Positions 42,794-50,535 of a DNA stretch of 64,000 nucleotides are shown piece by piece. This DNA is from Flavobacterium sinopsychrotolerans (GTDB lineage: Bacteria > Bacteroidota > Bacteroidia > Flavobacteriales > Flavobacteriaceae). Made by a program: the position numbers and the translations under genes. The notes beneath the pieces are model-generated. The model saw nothing but the letters and a program-made list of their open reading frames with translations, did no database searches and was not told the origin of the DNA. The stretch is taken from contig NZ_FODN01000009.1 in assembly GCF_900110375.1 (NCBI RefSeq), positions 1 to 64,000 of the forward strand, written 5' to 3'. Position 1 is the first letter of the stretch. Every line of letters starts with the position of its first letter.

Positions 42794-43303
42794 ATGGTAA
42801 CGAAAAACTGGAAAAACACAACAGCAACTCACCCCAATGGTGTGTGTGAGGCAGCAACATCAATTTGGTTACAACAAATTGCAACTAATGGTATTGTAGG
42901 GGCAAATTCTATCGTTGCAACTGATTGCGATGTTCTACAAGCAAAATGTGAAAATGGCACATATACTTGGGCAGTAGATCTAATTGATCTTCTTGGTGCA
43001 TCAAATGCAACTTTTGACGCTTTTAATGGGCCAACGATAAACACTAAACAAGACATGCTTAATGTTTTGAAAAGCATGAACGATAATAATTTCCGATTCA
43101 TAAGTGCAACAAATCAAGGAGGAAATGGACATGCAACTGCATTATATAAATTCCAGGGAACGATTTACTTTTTTGATCCTAATTATGCAATTTATAGTAT
43201 TGGAACTCTTCAGTCGGAATTGGATCTTTTAGCAAATCAAATCATGTCTAATTTAAGTCCATGGACTGGTATTGCGGTAAGATTGGGTGAAATGTTGAAT
43301 TAA
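42794..43303 (+). CDS. putative YopT/AvrPphB-like (C58) cysteine protease
   Basis: A 169-aa protein. C18 in NGVCEAATSIWL, H113 in GGNGHATALYKF and D128 in IYFFDPNYAIY are ordered and spaced like the catalytic triad of C58 papain-like proteases (AvrPphB C98-H212-D227; the His-Asp gap of 15 is identical). The (F)DPN motif and a helix after the Cys are family hallmarks. Known members are type III effectors cleaving host kinases or GTPases. Here there is no export signal or T3SS, so the role is open. The protein is compact (mostly catalytic core). Call based on motifs, not alignment. Confidence 0.62.
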   Translation: MVTKNWKNTTATHPNGVCEAATSIWLQQIATNGIVGANSIVATDCDVLQAKCENGTYTWAVDLIDLLGASNATFDAFNGPTINTKQDMLNVLKSMNDNNFRFISATNQGGNGHATALYKFQGTIYFFDPNYAIYSIGTLQSELDLLANQIMSNLSPWTGIAVRLGEMLN

Positions 43304-43314
43304 AATGAAGAATT

Positions 43315-43360
43315 AAAATCATCAAAGTTATACAGGTAGTATGACTTTGGTGATTTATTT
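43315..43360 (+). terminator. terminator-like hairpin after the protease-like gene
   Basis: ATCATCAAAGTTATA (43318-43332) pairs with TATGACTTTGGTGAT (43340-43354) with two G-T pairs, followed by TTATTTT. It closes the orphan trio. Confidence 0.65.
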
Positions 43361-43369
43361 TAAAGATTG

Positions 43370-43750
43370 TAATCTGTTTAAAAAAACTTCAGGCAACCAT
43401 TATTTTTTGGTCAAAAAAAGGCAGGTTTTATCGGTTTGTGTTTTGCAATGTTCCGGAGAGACTCCAGAACGGTATAAATACCCATTTACAATATACACCC
43501 ATTGCCGCTAATTTGTCCATTTTATCTGGTACTCGATTGCATTGAGTACCTACTTAAATTACAAGACAAATTGTAGCGTTTGCAACGCGGTAAACTAAAA
43601 CAGAAGAAACTTTAAACAAGTACTCTTCTGTTTTTTTTATTTCAGTTTACCCACCGGCGCTCGATTGTCCACGTTCTCTGATGCTCGATGTCATCGAGTA
43701 CCTTCCCCTAAGACATCGAATTGATAGGGGTATTATGGTATGCTCTTTTT
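43370..43750. repeat. repeat-rich non-coding block
   Basis: A 380-bp block with no gene and several palindromes. Two 38-bp copies (43514-43551 and 43666-43703; 30 of 38 positions identical) each hold an internal CTCGAT...ATCGAG-type palindrome. Between them, a nested hairpin has outer arms GGTAAACT/AGTTTACC (43589-43596/43644-43651) and inner arms CAGAAGA/TCTTCTG followed by T's. CCCCTA/TAGGGG frames another small hairpin at about 43705-43730. It may be a dispersed element or a structured RNA. Confidence 0.6.
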
Positions 43751-43820
43751 TAAGCAGAATTTAAAACTAATTTATGATATAAAAGAATAGATTTCTATAT
43801 TTAACTAGCAATCCATTTAT

Positions 43821-45848
43821 CTAAACCAATCCTGCTCTTCTCAACAAAGCTTCTGGCTTTGGTTCCTGTCCTCTGAAGCGTTTGTACAAAATCATCGGAT
43901 GTTCTGTTCCGCCTTTCGAAAGTATATTTTCCTTGAATTTGGTTGCGATTTCTTTATTGAAAATGCCTTTTTCCTGAAAATATTCAAAAGCATCTGCATC
44001 TAGTACTTCGGCCCATTTATAGCTGTAATAACCGGATGAATAACCGCCTTGAAATATGTGCGAAAAAGAAGTACTCATCGCATTTTCTTTTACATCAGGA
44101 TACAATTGTGTGGCTGCAAATTGTTTGTTTTCAAAAGCTTTGATCTCTTTGATATTGGAAGGATCTTGCGCATGCCATCCCATATCTAATAATCCAAAAC
44201 TCAATTGACGCATGGTTGCCATTCCTTCCTGAAAACTAGCGCTTTCTTTGATTTTATGCACTAATTCCATCGGAATCATTTCGCCAGTTTCATAATGATA
44301 CGCAAATAAAGCCAGTGCTTCCGGCTCATAACACCAGTTTTCCAGAATCTGACTTGGGAGTTCCACAAAATCCCAATACACAGAAGTGCCGGATAAACTC
44401 GGATATGTCGTATTGGCTAATATTCCGTGCAATGCGTGACCAAATTCATGAAACAAAGTCGTTACTTCGTTGAATGTTAACAACGACGGTTTCGTTTCAG
44501 TAGGTTTCGTGAAATTACACACAATGGAAATGTGCGGTCTTTCGTTGCTTCCTTTCTTGATATATTGCGATTTAAAAGAAGTCATCCAAGCACCGTTGCG
44601 TTTGCCTTTTCTTGGAAAGAAATCAGCATAAAAAACAGCAACCAGTTGGTCATCTTCATCTTTTACTTCGTATGTTTTTACTTCTTCATGGTATTTATCT
44701 ACTTCAAAAATTTCTTCGAAAGTGATTCCATATAATTTTTGCGCTACTGCAAAAGCACCGTCCAGAACTTTTTCTAATTGAAAATAGGGTTTTAATATTT
44801 CATCATCCAAATTGAATAATTGCTGTTTCAATTTCTCCGAATAATAAGCACCATCCCATTTCTGAAGTTGGTCAATTCCGTGTTGCTCTTTTGCGAAAGC
44901 GGTCAATTGTGCAAATTCTTTCAAAGCGGCCGGTTTGGCTTTTTCTAATAAATCATTCGAAAATGTTTTTACTTTCTCCGGGCTTTCAGCCATGCGTTCT
45001 TCAAGCACAAAATGAGCGTGAGTGGCATAACCTAAAACTTGTGCTCTGTCAAAACGCAATTTTGCAATTTTTAGAACGATTTCTTGGTTGTCAAATTCAT
45101 TGTTTTGAAAACCTTTGGCACCAAAAGCAATTGCCATTTTCTTGCGCAATTCACGATTATCAGCATACGTCACAAAAGGAACATAGCTCGGATAATCCAA
45201 CGTGAAAATCCAACCTTCTTTTTCTTGGCTTTTAGCCAAAGAGCGAGCGGCTTCAATTGTTCCTTCAGGTAAACCGGCTAAATCGGATTCATTGGTGATA
45301 TGCAATTGATACGCTTGCGTTTCGGCCAAAACATTTTCGCCAAACTGCAAACTCAATTTCGATAATTCTTTGTCAATTTCTCGCAATTGACTCTTTTTGT
45401 CTTCTGACAAATTCGCTCCGTTTCTGGAAAAGCTTTTGTATTTTTTGTCCAAAAGCGTGGTTTGTTCCGGATTGAGATTCAGTTTTTCTCGTTGCTCATA
45501 CACCGTTTTTACTCGTGCAAATAAATCAGGGTTAAGGCGCACATCGTTTCCGAATTCAGACAATAAAGGTGAAACTTCCTGTGCAATTTTCTGAATTTCA
45601 TCATTAGTTTCTGCTGAATTCAAGTTGAAAAAGATACTTGAAATTCTATCTAAAACATCACCGCTGAATGCTAATGCTTCAATTGTATTTTCGAAAGTTG
45701 GTTTTATCGGATTTCTTACAATTGCGTTGATTTCGGCTTTTGCCAATTCGATTCCTTTTTGAAAAGCAGGAAGAAAATCTTCATTTTTAATTTTCGAAAA
45801 AGGTGCAGTGTTATATTTTGTATTGAAATGGTGTGTTAGGATGCTCAT
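43821..45848 (-). CDS. dcp: M3-family metallopeptidase, peptidyl-dipeptidase Dcp-like
   Basis: A 675-aa protein without signal peptide, normal length for the Dcp/oligopeptidase A family. The zinc motif LFHEFGHALHG gives H467-E468-xx-H471, followed by the downstream Glu ligand in SQILENW. It cleaves short peptides in the cytoplasm, recycling products of protein turnover. Monocistronic, with a TACCTTTG box upstream on the minus strand (about 45892-45899) but no good -33 element. Confidence 0.9.
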   Translation of the reverse strand: MSILTHHFNTKYNTAPFSKIKNEDFLPAFQKGIELAKAEINAIVRNPIKPTFENTIEALAFSGDVLDRISSIFFNLNSAETNDEIQKIAQEVSPLLSEFGNDVRLNPDLFARVKTVYEQREKLNLNPEQTTLLDKKYKSFSRNGANLSEDKKSQLREIDKELSKLSLQFGENVLAETQAYQLHITNESDLAGLPEGTIEAARSLAKSQEKEGWIFTLDYPSYVPFVTYADNRELRKKMAIAFGAKGFQNNEFDNQEIVLKIAKLRFDRAQVLGYATHAHFVLEERMAESPEKVKTFSNDLLEKAKPAALKEFAQLTAFAKEQHGIDQLQKWDGAYYSEKLKQQLFNLDDEILKPYFQLEKVLDGAFAVAQKLYGITFEEIFEVDKYHEEVKTYEVKDEDDQLVAVFYADFFPRKGKRNGAWMTSFKSQYIKKGSNERPHISIVCNFTKPTETKPSLLTFNEVTTLFHEFGHALHGILANTTYPSLSGTSVYWDFVELPSQILENWCYEPEALALFAYHYETGEMIPMELVHKIKESASFQEGMATMRQLSFGLLDMGWHAQDPSNIKEIKAFENKQFAATQLYPDVKENAMSTSFSHIFQGGYSSGYYSYKWAEVLDADAFEYFQEKGIFNKEIATKFKENILSKGGTEHPMILYKRFRGQEPKPEALLRRAGLV

Positions 45849-46075
45849 TTGTATTTTGTAATAAAAATAATTCGATGTTTAAAGAAATCAAAGGTACGGA
45901 TTTAATAAAAAAAATGGGGTTGTCGAAGGAATTGATTTGGGTCAAAATAGCGGATTCAAAAGTGTTATTTAAATGTTATTTATTTCGTTTGGCAGTAATA
46001 AAGCCCTAAATTGTGAAAAATGATTCGTTTTGTAAAAGAGGAATCAGAAAAAAATATAATAAATTAAAAGAAAAT

Positions 46076-46747
46076 ATGAATTATCAAATTACAATAAATA
46101 GAGCGAATACTGTTGATGAGGTTGAAGAATCTTGGACAAATGAGGATTATATAAAACTCCTGGAAAAGTTTGATTATCCGGATGCTGAGGATGCAGACGC
46201 TTCCAGTTTGAGAGAATTGTTGTTTATGGCAATTTCTGATTTTGAACCGAAAGATGCCGCTGCAATTGTGTTGGAATACAAATTATCAGAAGATTTGAAT
46301 GAAGGTCAAATTCAGCAAATTTCAAACGATATGCTTTTGGATAAAGTATGTGAGGAATATCCTGAAATTGGATTGCATTCGACTTTGTTTCATATTAATC
46401 AATTGCTTTTTAAAGCCTATAACGGTACTTTTCCTAATGCAAAAGCGACTATTGTGGAATGCAGTTTGGCGCCAGCAGAAGGTGAAAATGAAAACCAATT
46501 GACTAAAGAAAGTATTTTAAAATTATTAAATAACGGATTGTCAGGGAGTAATTTGATCAAAAGATTATTTGACAGCCAAATGTCGGAAAACGCGCCTTTC
46601 CCAGAAGCCGAAGACATTTTATGGGATGTTAAGACTACGGATAATGTGAATTATACGATTATGACTTCTGAATATTGGTTAAGCAAAGACGATATTATTG
46701 CATCAGAATTTGAAGGAGTTCTTGAAATCGTGGTTGATGCTGAATAA
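46076..46747 (+). CDS. conserved-looking acidic protein of unknown function
   Basis: About 223 aa from ATG 46076; a GTG further upstream at 46013 would add 21 basic residues and is less likely. Acidic overall, no signal peptide or membrane segment. The N-terminal half looks helical (ASSLRELLFMAISDFEPKDAAAIVLEYK), and the C-terminus ends in beta-like VLEIVVDAE. I cannot place it in a family. The frame is clean and followed by a good terminator, so it is likely a real gene. Confidence 0.72.
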   Translation: MNYQITINRANTVDEVEESWTNEDYIKLLEKFDYPDAEDADASSLRELLFMAISDFEPKDAAAIVLEYKLSEDLNEGQIQQISNDMLLDKVCEEYPEIGLHSTLFHINQLLFKAYNGTFPNAKATIVECSLAPAEGENENQLTKESILKLLNNGLSGSNLIKRLFDSQMSENAPFPEAEDILWDVKTTDNVNYTIMTSEYWLSKDDIIASEFEGVLEIVVDAE

Positions 46748-46770
46748 GTGTTTCAAAAAGTAAATAAATG

Positions 46771-46796
46771 AAAAAAGCTCCGTAATGGAGCTTTTT
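46771..46796. terminator. bidirectional terminator
   Basis: AAAAAGCTCC (46772-46781), loop GTAAT, GGAGCTTTTT (46787-46796) with flanking A/T runs, between the convergent unknown gene and purE. Confidence 0.85.
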
Positions 46797-47279
46797 CTAT
46801 TTCTGTAGACTTTCGGAAGCGATATTAACGGCTTCTTTCAATCCTGTTTTGTACTTAATTACTTTCTCTAGTATACTTTTATTGTGACTTCCTATGATTT
46901 GAGCGGCAAGGATTCCTGCGTTTTTTGCTCCATTTAAGGCAACTGTTGCAACTGGAACTCCACCTGGCATTTGCAGAATGGATAATACGCTATCCCAACC
47001 ATCGATTGAATTACTTGATTTTATTGGGACGCCAATTACCGGAAGTGGCGACATTGAAGCAACCATTCCAGGCAAATGTGCAGCACCGCCAGCACCTGCA
47101 ATAACTACTGAAATACCACGGTTGTGCGCATTTTGACTGAAATCAAATAATTTTTCTGGTGTTCTGTGTGCCGAAACGATATCGACTTCGATTTCTATAT
47201 CAAATGCTTTTAGGATATCTATTGCTTCTTGCATGATAGGCATATCGGATATGCTTCCCATTATTACGGCTACTTTCAT
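46797..47279 (-). CDS. purE: N5-carboxyaminoimidazole ribonucleotide mutase
   Basis: A 160-aa class I PurE, converting N5-CAIR to CAIR in purine synthesis. The MGSISDMPIMQEA start, SAHRTPEKL and IAGAGGAAHLPGMVAS are signature segments; catalytic His is in SAHRTP. It is downstream of purK with 58 bp between. The genes act in sequence, so they are likely one operon. Confidence 0.96.
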   Translation of the reverse strand: MKVAVIMGSISDMPIMQEAIDILKAFDIEIEVDIVSAHRTPEKLFDFSQNAHNRGISVVIAGAGGAAHLPGMVASMSPLPVIGVPIKSSNSIDGWDSVLSILQMPGGVPVATVALNGAKNAGILAAQIIGSHNKSILEKVIKYKTGLKEAVNIASESLQK

Positions 47280-47337
47280 TATTTTTTATTTAAAGATTTA
47301 GAAAAATTCAATGTAGTTAACGTTATGAATTTTTCAA

Positions 47338-48489
47338 TTAACTGATTACTCTAATCGTATTCTTTACATCCTCGGCAATTCTTCGGGCTTCATTGATGTC
47401 TTCATTAACGATGGTGACATGTCCCATTTTTCTAAAAGGACGTGTTTGTTTTTTTCCGTAAATGTGTGGTGTAACACCATTCCAGCCCAGTATTTTTTCA
47501 ATATTTTCGTAGACTACATTTCCGGAAAAACCTTCGGAACCAACTAAGTTTACCATAATTCCAGCTACTTTACTGTCCGTATTTCCCAGAGGTAAATCAA
47601 GAATAGCACGCAAATGGTTTTCAAATTGTGACGTATAGCTGGCTTCAATGGAATAATGACCGGAATTATGCGGGCGGGGAGCGACTTCGTTCACGAGGAT
47701 TTCATCATCTTCGGTTTGAAACATTTCAACGGCTAATAATCCCACATGATTGAATTTCTCGGAAACAGTCAATGCGATTGCTCTTGCTTTTTCGGCTACC
47801 GTATCATCAATTCGAGCAGGACAAATCACATATTCCACTTGGTTGGCTTCGGGATGAAATTCCATTTCGACCACAGGATATGTTTTGATTTCGCCGGATG
47901 GATTGCGACAAACGATAACGGCCAATTCATTTTTGAACGGAACCATTTCTTCGGCAATGCACTCTACATTGGCTAAATTATCCAAATCCGAAATGTGTCG
48001 AATCACTTTTACGCCATTTCCATCATAACCAAATTCCGTACATTTCCACACAAACGGAAGTTTTGTTTTAGAATCCAATATAGAAACAACTAGACTTTTT
48101 AGATTGTCAAATCGTTTGTAATTTGCTGTTGGGATTGCATGTTGAATATAAAAATCTTTCTGAATTCCTTTGTTTTGAATGAGTTTCAATGTTTTTGGCG
48201 AAGGATATACTTTTAATCCTTCTTCTTCGAGTTTTACCAAAGCTTCCAGATTTACCAGCTCAATTTCGAAAGTCAAAACGTCCACTTTTTTACCAAAGCT
48301 ATAAACGGTTTCAAAGTCCATTAAATCCCCTTTGAAGAATTGGTCACAGGCAATTTTACAAGGCGCTTCATCACTTGGATCCAAAACATAAGTTTGTATG
48401 TCGAATTTTCGGGTGTCAAACAACAGCATTTTGCCCAGTTGTCCGCCACCGAGAATTCCTAATTTGAAATCAGAAGAAAAATAATTCAT
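47338..48489 (-). CDS. purK: N5-carboxyaminoimidazole ribonucleotide synthase
   Basis: A 383-aa ATP-grasp enzyme making N5-CAIR from AIR, bicarbonate and ATP. FKLGILGGGQLGKML is the N-terminal loop. LPFVWKCTEFGYDGNGVKVI is the ATP-grasp loop, and VNEVAPRPHNSGHYSIEA the metal/AIR site. A good promoter lies directly upstream (48510-48538). Confidence 0.96.
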   Translation of the reverse strand: MNYFSSDFKLGILGGGQLGKMLLFDTRKFDIQTYVLDPSDEAPCKIACDQFFKGDLMDFETVYSFGKKVDVLTFEIELVNLEALVKLEEEGLKVYPSPKTLKLIQNKGIQKDFYIQHAIPTANYKRFDNLKSLVVSILDSKTKLPFVWKCTEFGYDGNGVKVIRHISDLDNLANVECIAEEMVPFKNELAVIVCRNPSGEIKTYPVVEMEFHPEANQVEYVICPARIDDTVAEKARAIALTVSEKFNHVGLLAVEMFQTEDDEILVNEVAPRPHNSGHYSIEASYTSQFENHLRAILDLPLGNTDSKVAGIMVNLVGSEGFSGNVVYENIEKILGWNGVTPHIYGKKQTRPFRKMGHVTIVNEDINEARRIAEDVKNTIRVIS

Positions 48490-48509
48490 GGTGTAGTTGT
48501 ATGTTTAAG

Positions 48510-48538
48510 CAAAGATACTTTATAATGATTGAATCCAA
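48510..48538 (-). promoter_or_regulatory. purKE promoter
   Basis: On the minus strand TTG (48538-48536), 18 nt, then TATCTTTG (48517-48510), a close match to TTG-N19-TAnnTTTG. The leader before purK ATG (48489) would be about 14 nt. Confidence 0.68.
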
Positions 48539-48662
48539 AAATTCAATTTTAGTTTCTTTAAAATTTCATGCAGGAGAAGATTGTAAGTTATTAGATGTGG
48601 ATATAGAATTTATGTATTTCTAATAGACATTTTTTTTTAGTAATAAAAATAGGTTTAAGTAG

Positions 48663-48702
48663 CTGTATTGTTCTTTTTTGTGAATTATATTTGCCAATAC
48701 AG
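48663..48702 (+). promoter_or_regulatory. inverted repeat spanning a -7 box upstream of the AraC-type gene
   Basis: CTGTATTG (48663-48670) and CAATACAG (48695-48702) are perfect 8-bp complements enclosing TATATTTG (48686-48693), a -7-type box for the gene at 48753. This arrangement fits a repressor or autoregulatory operator but is unproven. Confidence 0.45.
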
Positions 48703-48752
48703 TTTAAGAATAATTAAAATTTGACAACTCTGAAAATTAATAACGAGTAGAG

Positions 48753-49817
48753 ATGCGTCTAGTAAAGTGGATTAAATTCATAAAAGAAAATATAAACTTC
48801 TATAGAGATGGTTTCTTCGAGTTACCGTATTTGTCTAATTCGCCTGAGATTTTAATAAAAAGCATTATCAATTCCCCCTCTTCTCGTCACGTTCGGGAAC
48901 AGCAAGCCATTTATAGGAATAATCCTTTTTCTAAAGGCGTACTGCATTATCGTGAGATCGAAGAAGGGTTCTGGATTATGGTGACTAGCATTAAGTTCAA
49001 GAAAAACACAATGCTAAAGGCCATTTATGATGAAGATGTTGTAAGCGACTATTACACACTTACCTTTTCAGTTTTTCAAAGCGAAGTGAAAGTGCAAAAT
49101 ACATTTTGCGATAAAACGCCTTTTTCAAGCAAATATTGGGGGTTTAAAAAACCGGGAACTGAGGTAGGTGCTTATTTTTATAAAGGGTCTGTTTGTGAAT
49201 TTTACTTGTATGGATTCAGTAAAGAATGGGCGCAAAAAAAATTTTCTTTTACAACTTTACCAGAAGACAATTCGATTAAAAATTTTCTAAATTCTAATAA
49301 AGGCTTTATAACATATCAGGACATTGTGCCTAATGCACAGGAATTGTCCAAAGAGATTTTAGAGAATTTGAAAACTTTCAGAAAGGATTTATCAAGTGAA
49401 GCTACTTTAAAAGCTCAAACATTTTATTTAGTTTCTACTTTCTTTGAGAATGCTTTCGTTGATCAACGCATTGAGAATGATACTCCTATTGATTCCCCTG
49501 ATTATAGGAAAATTGCTAAAGCAGAAAAACTAATCATGGATAACTTAACAAGTTCTTTTCTGGGAGTAGAAAATATTGCGCAACAGGTGGATATGTCTCC
49601 CACAAAATTAAAATCTGCTTTTAAATCTGTTTATGGAACTTCCATGTTGCAATACCAAAAAGAAAAAAAACTGCTTCTCGCCATGCAAATGGTTCAAAAT
49701 ACAGATATGCAAATGAAAAATATTGCTTTTGCAATAGGGTATACTAACCAGAGCAAATTTGCTGCCAATTTTAAAAAGCGCTTTGATAAACTTCCCTCAG
49801 AAGTGCGTTTTTTGTAG
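48753..49817 (+). CDS. AraC-family transcriptional regulator
   Basis: A 354-aa protein. The C-terminal ~100 residues carry two helix-turn-helix motifs: FLGVENIAQQVDMSPTKLKS and MKNIAFAIGYTNQSKFAANF with the KKRFDKLPSEVR tail, standard for the AraC/XylS domain. The ~240-aa N-terminal part matches no sensor domain I know; it may bind a ligand or protein. It lies upstream of the secreted-protein cassette, with candidate half-sites between them. Confidence 0.88.
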   Translation: MRLVKWIKFIKENINFYRDGFFELPYLSNSPEILIKSIINSPSSRHVREQQAIYRNNPFSKGVLHYREIEEGFWIMVTSIKFKKNTMLKAIYDEDVVSDYYTLTFSVFQSEVKVQNTFCDKTPFSSKYWGFKKPGTEVGAYFYKGSVCEFYLYGFSKEWAQKKFSFTTLPEDNSIKNFLNSNKGFITYQDIVPNAQELSKEILENLKTFRKDLSSEATLKAQTFYLVSTFFENAFVDQRIENDTPIDSPDYRKIAKAEKLIMDNLTSSFLGVENIAQQVDMSPTKLKSAFKSVYGTSMLQYQKEKKLLLAMQMVQNTDMQMKNIAFAIGYTNQSKFAANFKKRFDKLPSEVRFL

Positions 49818-50007
49818 GTTTATAAATAGCGTTTAACAATATTTTTATAAATTATTTTGTTTTTTTGGGACTATAATTCTTATTTATTTGCCTTTTTTTA
49901 ATTTTAATTTTTTATAATAAATTAAATAAGTAATTGGTATTCATTGTTTTGTATAAAAATAAAAAATAATAATTGATTCTACTTTTAGAAAAAAAAGAAT
50001 TGGTCTT

Positions 50008-50043
50008 AATGGGCTGTCGATATGTCCGAATGGGCTATTCGAT
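50008..50043 (+). promoter_or_regulatory. candidate AraC-type operator: direct half-sites 21 bp apart
   Basis: AATGGGCT-G-TCGAT (50008-50021) and AATGGGCT-AT-TCGAT (50029-50043) repeat with a 21-bp start-to-start distance, two helical turns. The promoter-proximal copy covers the position expected for the -33 element of a TATTTTTG box at 50059-50066, which itself lacks a -33 TTG. This fits class II activation by an AraC-family protein. Confidence 0.55.
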
Positions 50044-50093
50044 GATTTTTTTTCCTTTTATTTTTGCTTGCATATAAATCTAAACAAACTTAT

Positions 50094-50525
50094 ATGAAAT
50101 TAAAATTACTCTTCATTATGAGCTTTTTTTGTGTTTTTTGTAACACATTGATTGCCCAGTCAGATTTTCAGGGAGAAATAATAAAGCAATGTGTGGCTTT
50201 ACCTGAACTTCAAAAAAAGATCCCAAGTGAAATTATTCAAAACGGCAAAGAAATTTTGATTTTGAATAAAACCTTAAATTTTACATTTAAAAGGGATTTA
50301 AATGTTAACAACAAATTAGTTCTGTTAGTCTCTGAACAGGGACTAGTAAGCAAAAAAGAAACTAGTTATTTTGTTTTTGATACAATATCACTTGATGGTA
50401 ATAAATCAACTGCGGTGTATAGTTTTGTTTATCAAAACAACAATAAAGAGATTGTTGTACCAGTTCATTTATTGCTCGAAAAAGATGCCGATAAATGGAA
50501 AGTTGTTAATTCAAAAATTGATTAA
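50094..50525 (+). CDS. small secreted protein of unknown function
   Basis: A 143-aa protein from ATG 50094 (a TTG at 50064 is upstream and less likely). A signal peptide (LKLLFIMSFFCVFCNTLIAQ) is followed by about 120 residues with strands such as KTLNFTFKRDLNVNNKLVLLV and KWKVVNSKID at the end. No known domain. It lies 10 bp before the large T9SS protein gene and looks like an operon partner, perhaps an accessory or periplasmic partner. Confidence 0.72.
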   Translation: MKLKLLFIMSFFCVFCNTLIAQSDFQGEIIKQCVALPELQKKIPSEIIQNGKEILILNKTLNFTFKRDLNVNNKLVLLVSEQGLVSKKETSYFVFDTISLDGNKSTAVYSFVYQNNNKEIVVPVHLLLEKDADKWKVVNSKID

Positions 50526-50535
50526 ATAAAGATAT

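Noticed and set aside
43370..43750. Attachment site of an integrated element
   Set aside because: No integrase gene or tRNA lies nearby; repeats alone do not support it.
46013..46075. GTG start extending the acidic unknown protein
   Set aside because: The added residues are basic and unlike the rest; ATG 46076 is a better start.
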